Positions 36,230 through 46,654 of a stretch of 64,000 bases of DNA are shown piece by piece. A model generated the notes under the pieces. It made no database searches. It saw only the letters and a list, made by a program, of their open reading frames with translations, and was not told where the DNA came from. Source of the DNA: Heterohyrax brucei (lineage: Eukaryota; Chordata; Mammalia; Hyracoidea; Procaviidae); contig CM053141.1 of assembly GCA_028571685.1 (NCBI GenBank), positions 52,636,333-52,700,332 of the forward strand, read 5' to 3'. Numbering within the stretch: position 1 is the stretch's first letter; each line of letters begins with the position of its first letter. Position numbers and translations under genes: made by a program.

Positions 36230-37215
36230 ATTTTAGCCCTTCTTGTGCAGGTAAATGATGACAGGGTGAGCAATGAATACCTGGAGGATATTCTTCTCAT
36301 TCCTCCACCTTGGAAAAGAAAAAGAAAAATCCCTTGGCACCCATCTGTGACCCCAAACTGATAATGTCTGAAGATGAGGATGGAGACACAGAAAATGGGC
36401 TACAGGAGGTGGGATGCATGTAGTCTCCCCACCCGACACTAGAAGTGTGGTACAGTTTGGCCTGGCTCCCTGGGAGGGCTTTACTTACACCGGGAGGTAC
36501 TGGTCCCCACTGAAGAAAGTCCACTTCAGACAATACGGGACTATAACCTGTTCCCGACATCTGGTACAACTGAAAGCAAAACCTCCCTGAATATCTGGTG
36601 GACCCACATGCTGTAAATGAACATTTTTCCACATTTTTGCTACCCACTATCTTATGTGGGCTGATTGTCAGACTTCAGTAGAATGCACTGCTCACAGCCA
36701 AAGAAAGATGGATGGTCTTAGTGAAAGTTAAAGACAAGGCAGAAGAAAAATATACTGAGGAAGAAACCATAGCTGAAATACTGACAGATGCAGCCAGCGT
36801 GGGCCCCTGAATGTAGCAAACGTAGAGAAACAACATAGAGAAAGAAAGAATAAGCAGGTGAAAGATGGTGAAGAGGAAGTAGAGAGAGAGAGAAGACTGA
36901 AGACTAGATAGCTAGAGAGAAATGGAGAAGGCAAAAAGAAAAAAGATAAAACAGTGAGAGAAGGAAAAAGAAATAGAGACAGGGATCTGAAGAAACAGGT
37001 TCATCTACTGGCCTCTGTTCTGGAATCATTCAGAAGAAGATGAAGAGACAGAAACAAGGATGGGCCCTCACTAAAGGAAAATCTATGTACATTTTGGAAA
37101 AGGGGGACTCCAGAAAACTGAGTGTCCCACAAAAGAGAACTGGAACAGGGCCAGCCAGGATTGAAAATGGGGAAAAGTCTTTTCAAGGAATTAAAAAAGA
37201 GCAGGAAGAAGATTC
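36230..37215 (+). pseudogene. gag relic (capsid, charged region, zinc-knuckle trace)
   Basis: Gag forms the virion core. The capsid-like segment is spread over different frames at about 36510-36760, where short stretches correspond to the N-terminal capsid region of gammaretrovirus-like Gag. A highly charged Glu/Lys/Arg stretch (36760-37000) corresponds to the C-terminal charged helix. Around 37085-37140 a degenerate CCHC-like arrangement is visible, with its first and last cysteine codons in different frames. No continuous frame survives. The matrix part is not recognisable. Confidence 0.65.
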
Positions 37216-37254
37216 TGACTGATAGATCATGGAGTCAGTTTTAATTTCCTTCCT

Positions 37255-37548
37255 ACCAGTATCCTGATGCAATTTACAGTAGGAAGACAACAAGCAGACT
37301 TTCTGGCTGATACTGGAGCAGCCTTCTTAGTACTGACCCAGAAGTCTAAAGGGACCGTCTTGATTAGCAGTACTCAAGTTGTTGGGGTGACTGGAAAAGA
37401 GGTGACTAGACGTATCTTGCAGCCAAAGAACTGTGAAGAACGGGAAACTAAGCAATCTCTTCAGCTGCTATACAAGCCAGAACACCTGGTCCCTCTTTGG
37501 GGTGGGATTTTCTAAGTAAAGTGCGTGCTGAAATCTCTTTTGATGAAA
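37255..37548 (+). pseudogene. retroviral protease relic
   Basis: The open segment 37267-37515 contains the aspartic protease signature D-T-G-A, with the catalytic Asp codon at 37309-37311. It sits in a context typical of gammaretrovirus-like proteases (hydrophobic residues before it, 'VLT' after it). The enzyme cleaves Gag and Pol polyproteins as a dimer. Homology to the C-terminal 'PLWG'-like segment continues to the stop at 37513-37515 and beyond it in frame-shifted form. The best preserved part of the element. Confidence 0.75.
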
Positions 37549-38505
37549 AAAGTCTTGTCTCTGGCAGCAACGCCAGCAAATGACTGGAAAGTGTAAGCAG
37601 CTCTCTTAGCTCACACAGAACAGGTGCTATCCTCCACATCCACCTCTTCCACAGTCCAGAGTGGCTGATGCTGTAGCCTCGTGGGTTTGGGCCAGTGAGT
37701 GACCCGGATGAGCTCAGGCTCTCCTCCAGGTGAAGACGACACTGACTGGTGAGTACCGTTTTGTTCAACATTTACAGGCCGTTAACAAAGTTGTGAAGAC
37801 TCTGATATTGGCTCTCCCCGCTTCCCATAATCATTTTACTGTTTCAGATTTAGAAGACACCTTTCTTTTATATCTTGCTGGCCACTGCAAGGCTTGATCT
37901 TTCCTTTTTAAGTGAAAAAGGGGACAAGGAAAAGAAATGACTCTGTTGAATTGTGCTAACTCAACAGTTTAAGAACTCCCCTACTGTTTCGGAACAGCCC
38001 TGATGTGAGATCTAGAGCAATTGCCTCCCTTCAGCTGAAGAAGGGGTCCTGCGATATGTAGACTTTCTGACTGCAACTCTGAGGAAGGCTCTATTACAAA
38101 TACTATGACTCTCTAATTTTTGGTCAAAGCTGAATATCGAGTGTCTAAGAATGTTACAAGCTAACTTCCCTATCAGGCTAGGGAGAAGAGACAGGTCCTT
38201 TCACATGGACTCCTGAGAGTGAACAATTGCTTTGTGACTGAAGTCCCAGTCAATGAAAGCAGCAGCCCAGGGTTTTACCCAAAACTTAGCTTTTGGAGAA
38301 ATCGAATTTGACCTTTATGAAGTGTTCAAGGCTGAGCATCAGGTGAAATATTTACTGGCGTGTGTCTAGATTCTTTTTCAGGATGAGTAGAGAATTGACC
38401 CTGCTGGACTGAGACAGCCGGAGAGAGTAGCACAACAGGTTTCAGCTGCCTTAGAAATAAAGTGGAAACTGCACCCAGCATAGAGATTTCAACTTGAAAA
38501 TAATG
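37549..38505 (+). pseudogene. pol relic (reverse transcriptase and partial integrase)
   Basis: Reverse transcriptase traces run from about 37740 to 38160. They include a 'QFKNSP'-like codon string at 37962-37980 and the active-site region at 38055-38066, which reads Y-V-D-F, so the second catalytic Asp is replaced. Integrase core traces follow at about 38290-38360 and 38430-38490, and RNase H is not clearly visible between them. Stops and frameshifts throughout. The break at about 38505 lies inside the integrase core. Confidence 0.72.
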
Positions 38506-38867
38506 TAACCTGTAGTAACATCAACATTGTGAAACACTTCTCATTTTTATGCTGGATTATTATACATTATTATGTACCCAATATTATACATTATTATGTA
38601 TCTGTTAAAACTTAACTGTTAGGCTTTTATCAGTACTTCACTTCACAGAAAAAGATGGTATTACACAATGTTTATTTTGAACTGAATTCTGTTTCCAGGA
38701 AAACATCATGCATGTAACCTTTCTGATAATACATTCTTCAATGAAATGTTGAAGGAAAACTGAAGCAATTTAGAAAAACTAAAACAATAATAGCTAATAA
38801 CTATAAATGTAACTACATATAAAGCCATGAAAAGTATATGTATCTTTTGTATAGGACTGTATAGATT
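38506..38867. other. AT-rich sequence with a 24-bp tandem duplication
   Basis: Two 24-bp units at about 38559-38606 share attatacattattatgta. Otherwise nothing recognised. Begins where retroviral homology stops. Confidence 0.5.
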
Positions 38868-39014
38868 CAAACCAAAACCCATTTCCCTTGAGTAGATTCC
38901 AACCAGAGTGCCTCTATAGGACAGAGAACTGTTCTATTAAGTTTCCAAGGAGCGCCTGGTGATTCCAGCTGTCAACCTTTTGGTAAGCAATTGATCTCTT
39001 AACCACTAAGCCAA
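38868..39014 (-). mobile_element. AfroSINE-type SINE, short form
   Basis: Antisense copy with a small deletion in the body ('ggacagagaactgttctatt') and a diverged head ('cttaaccactaagccaatac'). Confidence 0.85.
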
Positions 39015-39039
39015 TACCATCACATACTTATATCTGTCC

Positions 39040-39076
39040 ATACACCTGACTTGATGGCAGTGGGTTGTTTTGTTGT
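39040..39076 (+). mobile_element. SINE tail scrap
   Basis: Only 'cttgatggcagtgggttgtt' and neighbouring bases of a SINE tail are present, just upstream of a complete sense SINE. Confidence 0.45.
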
Positions 39077-39088
39077 TATATACGTATG

Positions 39089-39254
39089 CAAACCCTGGTG
39101 GCATAATGGTTGAATGCTAGAGCTGCTAACCAAAAGGTCTGCAGTTAAAATTTGCCAAGTACTCCTTGGAAACTCTATGGATTAGTTCTACCCGGTACTG
39201 TATGGTCGACTGTGGATCAACTTGATGGCAATGGGTTTGGGTTTTTTTGGTTTA
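39089..39254 (+). mobile_element. AfroSINE-type SINE, short form
   Basis: Complete sense copy, head 'ggtggcataatggttgaatg', tail ending 'gggtttgggtttttttggtt'. Confidence 0.88.
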
Positions 39255-39771
39255 TGTATGTGTACCTTTTTATACTGACATATTTGAGGACTTTAGCTAA
39301 ATATATCTCACTAAATGTAAGTGCTAATGAATTTCAAATACATGCTATTAGAACTAACATTGGCCCAAATTGTTCAAAGCTGAAATTTGAAAACATCATA
39401 CAGTATTGAATTTAAATTATTTTGTAATTTAGTTTATTATTTATGAACTATCTCATGTGATGTAGATGTAAAGGAAAAATTCAGGTAACTGGAAACTGAT
39501 GAACTACACACTCAAATGGAGAGTAATTTTAGCTTCACATGCAAATTCTGTCCACCACTACGTCCCTCCTGAGATTCAAGGGTGTTCTGAAAAAAAAATT
39601 CTCAAACAAACCAATGCTCCAATGCTTTACTCACAAAGAACTCTCTTTCCCTTCCGTAGGATTTTTCAAGCACATTTAATGGCCACAGGATGGGGCATAT
39701 GTGAATCTCTAAGCCAATTAGGCTGTTTGACATTAGATAAACTACCTCTTTTACCCAGTCTCCTGGTCCCT
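39255..39771. other. unassigned sequence
   Basis: No repeat recognised. The 123-codon frame at 39499-39870 runs from here into an RTE relic and shows no protein-family features. Confidence 0.35.
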
Positions 39772-40300
39772 GTTAGGTTGTTGCTAGGTGCTGTGGAGTC
39801 ATTTCCAGCTACATGCAACAGGAAACACTGCCCAGTCCTGCACCATCCTCATGACTGTTGTTGTGTTTGAGGCCATTATCGCAGTTATGGTATCAATCCA
39901 TCTGATTGAGGATCTTCCTCTTTTTCACTGATCCTCTGCTTTATCAAGCATGATGTCTTTCTCCAGGGGTTGATCTTTCCTAATAACATGTGCAAGTATA
40001 TGAGACATAGTCTCAGCATCCTTGCTTTTAAGGAGTATTTCAATTTGTATTTATTCCAAGACATGTTATTTTGTTCTTCGGGCAGTCTATGGCATATTCA
40101 AAATTCTTCTCCAACAGCAGAATTCAAAGATGTCAATTCTTTCTTGACCTTCCTCACTTATTATCGGAAGCTCCACTGAAACCTGTCCTCCATGGGTGAC
40201 CCTGCTGGTGTTTGAATACTGGTGACATAATTTCCAGCCTCACAGACACACTCAAGCCCCCACAGTATGGCAAACTGACACACACGTAGGGGTTCTTGTC
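39772..40300 (-). mobile_element. internally deleted RTE element
   Basis: On the minus strand, 5' UTR sequence (40300 down to about 40165, matching 25040-25170) is joined directly to the ORF2 C-terminal end and 3' tail (about 40160 down to 39772, matching 47502-47900). The whole endonuclease and RT region is missing, leaving about 530 bp with both termini. It may be a one-off deletion or a non-autonomous family. Confidence 0.72.
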
Positions 40301-40737
40301 TCTGAGCATGCGTAAACTTATTTGTACATCTTGAGTTTCTGAAACTTGACTAGAAAATTCATGAGGAGATTATTGGTAGCACTTTGATGCAATAAGCTCA
40401 AATATCAAGAAATGTCAAAATGATGTCATGATGTCTAAAGGAAAAGTGGAAAAAAATTGAGTTTGTTGGTTTCTACGTATTTTAGAATACCAAATAAGGG
40501 GTTTCTTTGATTTTCTCCCTGAAGTTTTCATTTAAGTACAATTTGGCCGTGTTATATTTACATTTTAGTTTCTATGCCCCAAAGTTACTAATTTAGGATA
40601 ATAGCTAGAAACAAACAAAAAAAATAATATATGGGTTTATAAAGTGAAGAACAAAGGCAAACAAATTCTTCCTATCCCAAAAGAAGATAAAAATACTAAA
40701 ATTAGAGCTAGAAAATTGATGAAACAATTTCATATAC
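40301..40737. other. unassigned sequence
   Basis: AT-rich, nothing recognised. Confidence 0.4.
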
Positions 40738-40880
40738 ATTGCAGAGTAGAACTGTGTGTAGGGTTTTCAGTGGCTGTGAGTTTTCAGAAGTAAATTCTTT
40801 CCTTTGAGGCATCTCTGTATGGATGTGAACTGCCAACCTTTCAGTTAGAAGCCAAATACTTAGTCACTTGCACCACTTAC
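40738..40880 (-). mobile_element. AfroSINE-related SINE, third form
   Basis: The antisense body fragment leads to a middle ('ttttcagaagtaaattcttt', 'gaggcatctctgtatggatg') and head ('ttgcaccactta') that differ from the short and long forms. The same arrangement occurs in sense at 43938-44137. Confidence 0.7.
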
Positions 40881-40881
40881 C

Positions 40882-40930
40882 AAAACCAAAGCAAACCCAG
40901 TGCTGTCGAGTTGATTCCAACTCAGAGTCC
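40882..40930 (-). mobile_element. SINE tail fragment
   Basis: 'caaagcaaacccagtgctgt' then 'cgagttgattccaactcaga': antisense tail only, abutting the preceding SINE head. Confidence 0.7.
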
Positions 40931-41199
40931 TAAATCCTTGTTGTGCTCTGGGAATTGTGCCAAATCCTTGAGACAACAAAAATGAATGAGACAGTAGCTT
41001 TAATAGTGAATACACAACACAGAGAACCACAGAGGAAACACCTGTTTGAACCTCTGGTCTTCTGACATCTCCCAGAAGAATACAACTCGCAGAAATCTTG
41101 AAGAATTGTCTAAGAGATCAATCAACAATGGGAATGCAGGCTAGGAAACACAAATCTTCTAGGCAGGAGAAATACCACACAAATAGAACAAGGCAAAGA

Positions 41200-42030
41200 A
41201 TGCCCTGCCTGGCCTACCTCATGGCCTTCCTCCTGCAGAGCTGCTCTTTACTTCTGCTGGATGAAATACCAGTTATGCTTCAAGCCTCATCTAAAACCTT
41301 CTCTCTTCTGAGAATGTCTTTGAGATTTCCAGTTGAGATAGCATCTCACCCTCTTTGAATACTCTCTGTCTCTGATCTGACCTCAGTTAATATCATGATT
41401 ACCTGTGGTCCTGCCTTACTATCTGTCCCCAAAAGACTGAAGCATCAAGAAATCTTTCTCATCACAGTTCATCATAATTCCCTCGGCTAGGCTTTGCCCA
41501 AAAAATCCTCTCTGCAATGATAACTGCTTACGCGATACCTTTCAACATCAGCTCCTTTACATTCTTTTGATTTTTTCCCCTCAGTTTCTCCTTTTAGAAA
41601 TCACTTCCCTCAGTAAGCCTTCTCTAATTCCCCATGATTTTATAAAAATGTTCTTCCTATGTGCTTCTAGGAAACCCTGGTGGCATGGTAGTTAAATGCT
41701 ATGGCTGCTAACCAAAAAGTTGGCCGCTCAGATCTACCGAGTACTCCTTGGAAACTCTCTGAGACAGTTCTAAATCATCATATAGGGTAGCTATGAGTCA
41801 GAATCGGCTTGATGGCAGTGGGTTTGGTTCTTGGTTTACGTGCTCCCAAAGCACCCACAGTTTCTCCCACTGTAGCAGTGGGGAAGGTATCATAATTGCC
41901 TGTTAGATTATTTTGTATCCCTTACAGACTTTCTTCCTCGTGACAGCTTGCACCATGTCTGTTGCATACATGTAGAATGGGCTCAGTTGACATTTGTTGA
42001 GAGAATGAATGAATGAATCATTTGTTGAAG
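41200..42030 (+). repeat. L2 3' region, split by a SINE
   Basis: Sense L2 LINE order: 'ccagttatgcttcaagcctc', 'tcagtaagccttctctaatt', then after the SINE 'gtatcccttacagactttct' and the terminal 'ttgttgagagaatgaatgaatg' in part. Old and non-coding; the 86-codon frame at 41098-41358 lies partly in it. Confidence 0.65.
41669..41836 (+). mobile_element. AfroSINE-type SINE inside L2
   Basis: Complete sense short-form copy. Flanks tatgtgcttc (41659-41668) and tacgtgctcc (41837-41846) look like a 10-bp target duplication with two mismatches. Confidence 0.88.
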
Positions 42031-42539
42031 GTGACTCTTCAGCAAACGGTAGTCAGGAATGAGGGCTGTGAAGGGTAGGGCCACGCAAGGGTAATAGGGT
42101 GAAGATGAACTACTCTCAGACTAAGGATACTATCAGATTAAGTAAAGAATTTTACCATATGAATATCATACCTGTATGTCTTCTCTTTGTGATCATTTTA
42201 AACTTCATATTTAAAGAAGACAGCCAGATATATTTTTGTATCTTTCTGCATCCCCAGACTGAAGTTCTCATTCTAGGTCACTGGTCATGGCCTCTCTTTT
42301 TGCCAGGGCAGTGCCCATGTGAACTACGCCCAGTTTCTGTGAAGCTGGGTCACCCTGTCATAGAGCACAGATGGCTGTTTCCATCAACTGGATGTCCTGC
42401 AGAATGAGACAGTATCTTAAGATCTCAAAGCTTGTAACCTAACTGGTACATCATTTCCTTATTCCCTACGGTCTGCTTGTATTACCTCTGTAACACAAGG
42501 GACATTTGTTATTTTGTCTCTAGTAACATTACCTCCTTG
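42031..42539. other. unassigned sequence
   Basis: The 102-codon frame at 42099-42407 has no recognisable domain, start context or repeat basis. I would not call it a gene. No family recognised. Confidence 0.35.
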
Positions 42540-42692
42540 AAGTCCTGGCAGCACAGTGGTTAAGAGCTGTGACTGCTAAGCCAGAGGTCTGCAGTTTGAA
42601 TCCACCAGCTGCACCTTGGAAACCCTACAGGGCAGTTCTACTCTGTCCTATAGAATGATTATGATTAGGAATCAACTTGATGGCAATCAATT
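42540..42692 (+). mobile_element. AfroSINE-type SINE, short form
   Basis: Complete sense copy, head 'ggcagcacagtggttaagag', with tail 'ggaatcaacttgatggcaat'. Confidence 0.88.
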
Positions 42693-42844
42693 AATATCAG
42701 ATCCTTGGGGAACTACCAGTCCCTCGACTAAAAGAAAGGACCTGACCCGTCTCAGACTCCATGAATCGAAACCTTGAGATAATTGTCAGAAAACTAAAAG
42801 CTTTTTGAACTCTGTCATTTTTACAACAGTGTCCTGAAGATTGC

Positions 42845-43240
42845 TATGAGAGTTTGTGCAAGTTACTTAACCTCTCTGTGCCTCAATCTTCATTTATAAA
42901 ATGGCAATAATAATAGCAGGGACTATCGTATTGCTTTAAAGTGCAAATCAAAGATGTTAAGATGCACAGAACGCTTAGACGACTGCCAAGCACACGCTGT
43001 TGTTGAGCGCCAAGGAGTCAGTTCTGACTTCCTACCAATCCCAGAGGCTGAGCAGAACTGCCCCATCATAGGGTTTCCCAGGTGGGAAGTTTTACAGGAA
43101 CAGACCCTGGGTCTTTTATCCTGTGGAGCCACTAGTGGATTTGAACCACCAGCTTTTTGATTAGAAGCCAAGGGCTTAACCACTGTGTCACCAGAGCTGC
43201 TTGCCAGGCACATAGAAAGTGTTAAATAGATGTTATCCGT
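42845..43240 (+). repeat. MIR, split by a SINE
   Basis: A well kept MIR core ('gcaagttacttaacctctct', 'gtgcctcaatcttcatttat') runs to 42983. Its 3' end ('gccaggcacatagaaagtgt', 'taaatagatgttatccgt') resumes at 43202 after the inserted SINE. Confidence 0.8.
42996..43201 (-). mobile_element. AfroSINE-type SINE, long form, inside MIR
   Basis: Antisense copy with extra middle segment ('ggtgggaagttttacaggaa', 'gaccctgggtcttttatcct'). Flanks tgccaagcacac (42984-42995) and tgccaggcacat (43202-43213) are a 12-bp target duplication with two mismatches. Confidence 0.88.
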
Positions 43241-43754
43241 TCAGCACAACTATTAGAAATTTGAAACTACTCTGTTGCTGTCTATTATGAGGCCCGGCTA
43301 TGTAAGTTTTCCTTCAGATTTCTAGGTGACTCCAATTTCCCTCCATTTATTTATTTATTCCAGTTTCTGTTGACCTAAGTGAGTTTGTATGGCTTTCAGT
43401 TAAAAATATTCTAATGGTTACTTGTCCAACACACAGGAGATCTTTTCTCTCAAAGTGTTTATTAGACCCTAGAGCACAAGGCCCATGTATTATTAATCTT
43501 TATATCATCTAGAACACCAATGCTATTGCCCTACATAAACAAAATACTCATTTTATTGACTCAAAGACCAGAAGCATGAATAATATCATTGATTCCTTTC
43601 TTTAGTGCTTGGCTATGGTTTTCTTAGCAATAAAAATCAGGACTAAGTGCCTCATGGTCTCTATCAAAGCCATGAAGGTGGTTACCACCAAATACTTAAC
43701 TTCCCAGGGAGGTAGTAAGCTTAAGGGAATTAAAGATTGTGAGTCTCTGGGCCC
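43241..43754. other. unassigned sequence
   Basis: Contains a short 'catttatttatttattcc' run at about 43345. Nothing else recognised. Confidence 0.4.
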
Positions 43755-43860
43755 TATGTTCTACCATTCACCCTATCACTTATAACCTGGAAATAGGTGA
43801 ATAACTTACTCTTTGAGTCTCAATTTCCTCATCAGTTAAAAAATGTATCCCACAGGGACT
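43755..43860 (+). repeat. MIR fragment
   Basis: 'tgaataacttactctttgag' then 'tctcaatttcctcatcagtt' and 'aaaaaatg' follow the sense MIR core. Confidence 0.65.
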
Positions 43861-43937
43861 TAGCAGCCAAGAGAATAGGTCAAATGGCCCAAGGTAGATA
43901 CTTCATTCAGCTACTAACTGTATTTTTTAGAAGTGAT

Positions 43938-44137
43938 TTTTGGGTGGTGCAAACAGTAAAGTGCTCAATTATCAGTTAGAAGGCTGGCAGTTTGAGTCCA
44001 TCCAGAGGCACCTCAAAAGACAGGCCAGGTGATTTGCTTCTAAAGTCACAGCGTTGAAAACCCTACGGAATGGTTCTACTCTGCACACGTGGGGTCACCG
44101 TGAGCTAGAATTTTACTCAAGGCAACTCGTAATAACA
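43938..44137 (+). mobile_element. AfroSINE-related SINE, third form
   Basis: Head 'ttttgggtggtgcaaacagt', B-box-like 'ggcagtttgagtccatccag', middle 'gaggcacctcaaaagacagg', then body and tail ending 'aaggcaactcgtaataac'. The head and middle differ from the other forms, while the tail is the common one. Confidence 0.8.
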
Positions 44138-44321
44138 ACAAGTTCATCAAGAGGCAAACAGGGAAGTTAGAGTGCTTTTAATGACAGTCAGGTACTTCCT
44201 TGGATATATAACTTAACCTAAAGAAAAAAATGTAATAAAGGGATCGAGAAGAGTATAAGATCCTTGGTTCAGGGCTTTCAACACAATGCCATGTTGCCAT
44301 TGTCTTCGTTCCCTGTGTCCT

Positions 44322-44483
44322 TGGGAGCCCTAGTGGCGTAGTGGTGTAGTGCGATGGCTGTTAACCAAAAGGGTAATAACTCAAATCTACCCAGTGCTCC
44401 TTAGAAACTCCATGGGACGGTTCTACTCTGTAGCATCACTATGAGCTGGAATTGATTCCACAGCAATGGGTTTTGGTTTTCGA
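44322..44483 (+). mobile_element. AfroSINE-type SINE, short form
   Basis: Complete sense copy ('gagccctagtggcgtagtgg'), with tail 'gctggaattgattccacagc' and 'gggttttggttttc'. Confidence 0.88.
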
Positions 44484-44489
44484 AGGCTG

Positions 44490-44935
44490 TCATATCAAAA
44501 TACCAATGTCGGTGGTTTTACAGAACAGAAATGTATTTCGTCCTAATTATGGAAGCTGGAAGTCCAAATTCAAGGCTTTGTCAGAGTTATGATCTCTTTG
44601 TCTTCTCTAGGGAAAGATCTTCCATTGTTATTGTTTTCCTTTTTCTTTTTTTTTTTTTTGCTTCTGAGACCACTGGGTGGTTCTCTACAGTTTGTAGATA
44701 CATATACCTTTGTCTTCACTGGATCCTTTCCCCTGCGTATGACTCTCTCTCTGTTTAACCCTTTTATAAAACAGGACTCAAATAGGACTTGGACCAGGAC
44801 TCACCTACTTCCAATATGTATTTTGACATCTTCAAAGAAAGATCCCGTTTCTCCACACAAGGTCACTTTCACAGGTACAGAGGTAAAGACTTCAGTATGT
44901 CTTTTGGGGAGACACAATTCAATCAGTCACAGCCA
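44490..44935 (-). mobile_element. MaLR (MLT1-type) LTR
   Basis: In antisense it begins near 'atatcaaaataccaatgtcgg' in part, with 'ggaagctggaagtccaaatt' next, and ends 'ggggagacacaattcaatca'. This is the reverse of an MLT1-class LTR start. A T-run lies at 44648-44659. The overlapping plus-strand frames at 44531-44939 read through the LTR and are not genes. Confidence 0.6.
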
Positions 44936-45254
44936 TTGATGCTAAATTATTACTAACTCAGTACCTGGCTTCTTTCACGTGAATAGTCTTCTAATCCATG
45001 TTTTTGTATAACGTTCCTATAATAAAGAAAAAATAGATCAAAAAATTACTGTAGTCTGAGCATTACTTGTTAACTCAACTATTTTAACTAGTTTGATAAA
45101 CGCATTTTAAGACCAAAAACATTTTGCTTTAATTTTAACATTTTCTGTTTACTCTTTCAACTTTTTATATTACTTTTTAAGTGATAAAAATAATATAATT
45201 ACATTTTAAAAAATTTTTAAATTAAGATAAATTCATGTTCTTCCTATCCTGTCA
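44936..45254. other. unassigned AT-rich sequence
   Basis: Nothing recognised. Confidence 0.4.
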
Positions 45255-45412
45255 GAAACCCTGGTGAATTAGTGGCTAAGTACTGTTTGCTAACCAAAAG
45301 GTTGGTAGTCTGAATCCATCAGACACTCCTTGGAAACTCTATGGAGCAGTTCTGCTCTGCCCTATAAGGTGACTGTGAGTCAGAATTGACTCAATGGCAG
45401 GCTTTTCTGTAT
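45255..45412 (+). mobile_element. AfroSINE-type SINE, short form
   Basis: Complete sense copy ('tggtgaattagtggctaagt'), with a T-rich tail to about 45425. Confidence 0.87.
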
Positions 45413-46654
45413 TTTTTTTTTTTTTAATCTTGAGGTATTTACGTAGTTTTTTCTTTTCTCATTTTATACAGTTGTACTGTCACTTTTTTTTTTAATGTGC
45501 CACCAGGGCTCCAAATGTTTATTAAAGCTGTTTGACTATTTCAATTTACTATTCTTTATATTTTAATATTATAGGGTTTCTCAAATTCAGCACTATTTTT
45601 TAAATAATATTTTGTTTTTGTCACAGCAGACTAAATTCCTATATCACACCTTTTTAAGTTTAACACATCATTAACATTTTTTCTCTATAGTTTGTTAACA
45701 GACAGTTTTCTAGCTACAGGTGATAATGTTGAATAGATATTCAGGCTTTTTCCAGTATTTTTATATCTTCTTATTTTTTAATTAGTTTATAAGCATTGCT
45801 TATATTTTGACTTATGTGTAGTTTCCATCATACAAGATTTTTACAACTGAATAATTGGTAATAATTATTATGGTTCATTTCTTGTTGATACTCAGTAGAT
45901 AGCCATTTGCAGATATAGATACACTTCATGAGAGAACATATTTATATTTGTGTGATGAAATACCTTGGAGAAAAAATAGTGAACTGAGCATATCCTTGAT
46001 GATTATAGCCACAGCAAACTCAGTGATGTAAATAATCATAGTAGATTGTCTATTTTTCTGTTTGTCCTAATTCCTCATCCGCTCATTGTGGAAGAAGAAA
46101 CTGGGGGAGACCCTTACCCTTCTCCCCAGATAAGGAGATTACATCATGAAATATGATACAACTAACACCTACCTTTTATTTAAATTATTTGGCATGACTT
46201 TGGGGAAGATTAACAGAGATTACCAGTTGTTTAAAATCTCTTGTCCCCAAACCATTCTTTACTGCTGACCTCTGTGCATACAGGTACATTCTGTGATACA
46301 CGTGCTCACATAGAGGTTCAGGGTGGGAGGCTGTAATAACGGTGCGTTCAGTCCATTCGTAGGGAGGCAGAGAAGGAGGAAGTGTCTCCCAAACAGAGAC
46401 TCAAGCGATCAGTAGCAATTACTTAGAAATGGGAATGGTGGCAGGCAGATGGAGACTGAGCCTGGAAGGCATGTTCTAAAGGGGAACATCAGGCCCAAAA
46501 GCCTAGAGGTAGGAGGGAGCATCACGTATCTCCTGCAGGCTAAGGCACAGAGCAGGAGGGCGGGAGTGACCAAGGTTAGAGATAAACAGCGGAGAGATCT
46601 CAAGCTTTTATACTTCTTCTCCAGTTAGTTCTAGGGATAGCTCTATTCTGAGTC
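45413..46654. other. mostly unassigned, AT-rich then mixed
   Basis: A 16-bp antisense SINE head scrap ('gtgccaccagggctcc', 45498-45513) sits after a T-run. 'gggtttctcaaattcagcac' at 45574-45593 recalls the start of a hAT (MER20-like) element but is too short to call. 46050-46640 is less AT-rich with no recognised content. Confidence 0.35.

Larger units (their letters stand above)
34931..38505 (+). mobile_element. decayed endogenous retrovirus, no env or 3' LTR recognised
   Basis: The order LTR, primer-binding site, leader, gag, protease, reverse transcriptase and partial integrase is collinear with a simple retrovirus. The gag and pol remnants resemble gammaretrovirus-like (class I, ERV1) proteins. 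Many stops and frameshifts make it inactive. Homology ends in the integrase core near 38505, where AT-rich non-viral DNA begins, so the 3' third is deleted or was never integrated. No second LTR is found in the window. Individual parts are listed separately. Confidence 0.82.

Noticed and set aside
38506-38867. Search for a 3' LTR or env after the retroviral pol relic
   Set aside because: No sequence resembling the 34931-35479 LTR and no env-like frame was found; only AT-rich DNA and then SINEs follow.
39499-39870. 123-codon plus-strand open frame
   Set aside because: Runs from unassigned sequence into the antisense RTE tail; no recognisable protein.
42099-42407. 102-codon plus-strand open frame
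   Set aside because: No domain, no promoter or splice context, composition like translated non-coding DNA. Length is within chance expectation.
44589-44939. 116-codon frame starting with a phenylalanine-rich stretch, possibly a membrane segment
   Set aside because: The hydrophobic run is the T-tract within an LTR remnant.
45498-45513. 16-bp match to an antisense SINE head after a T-run
   Set aside because: Too short to list as a separate element.
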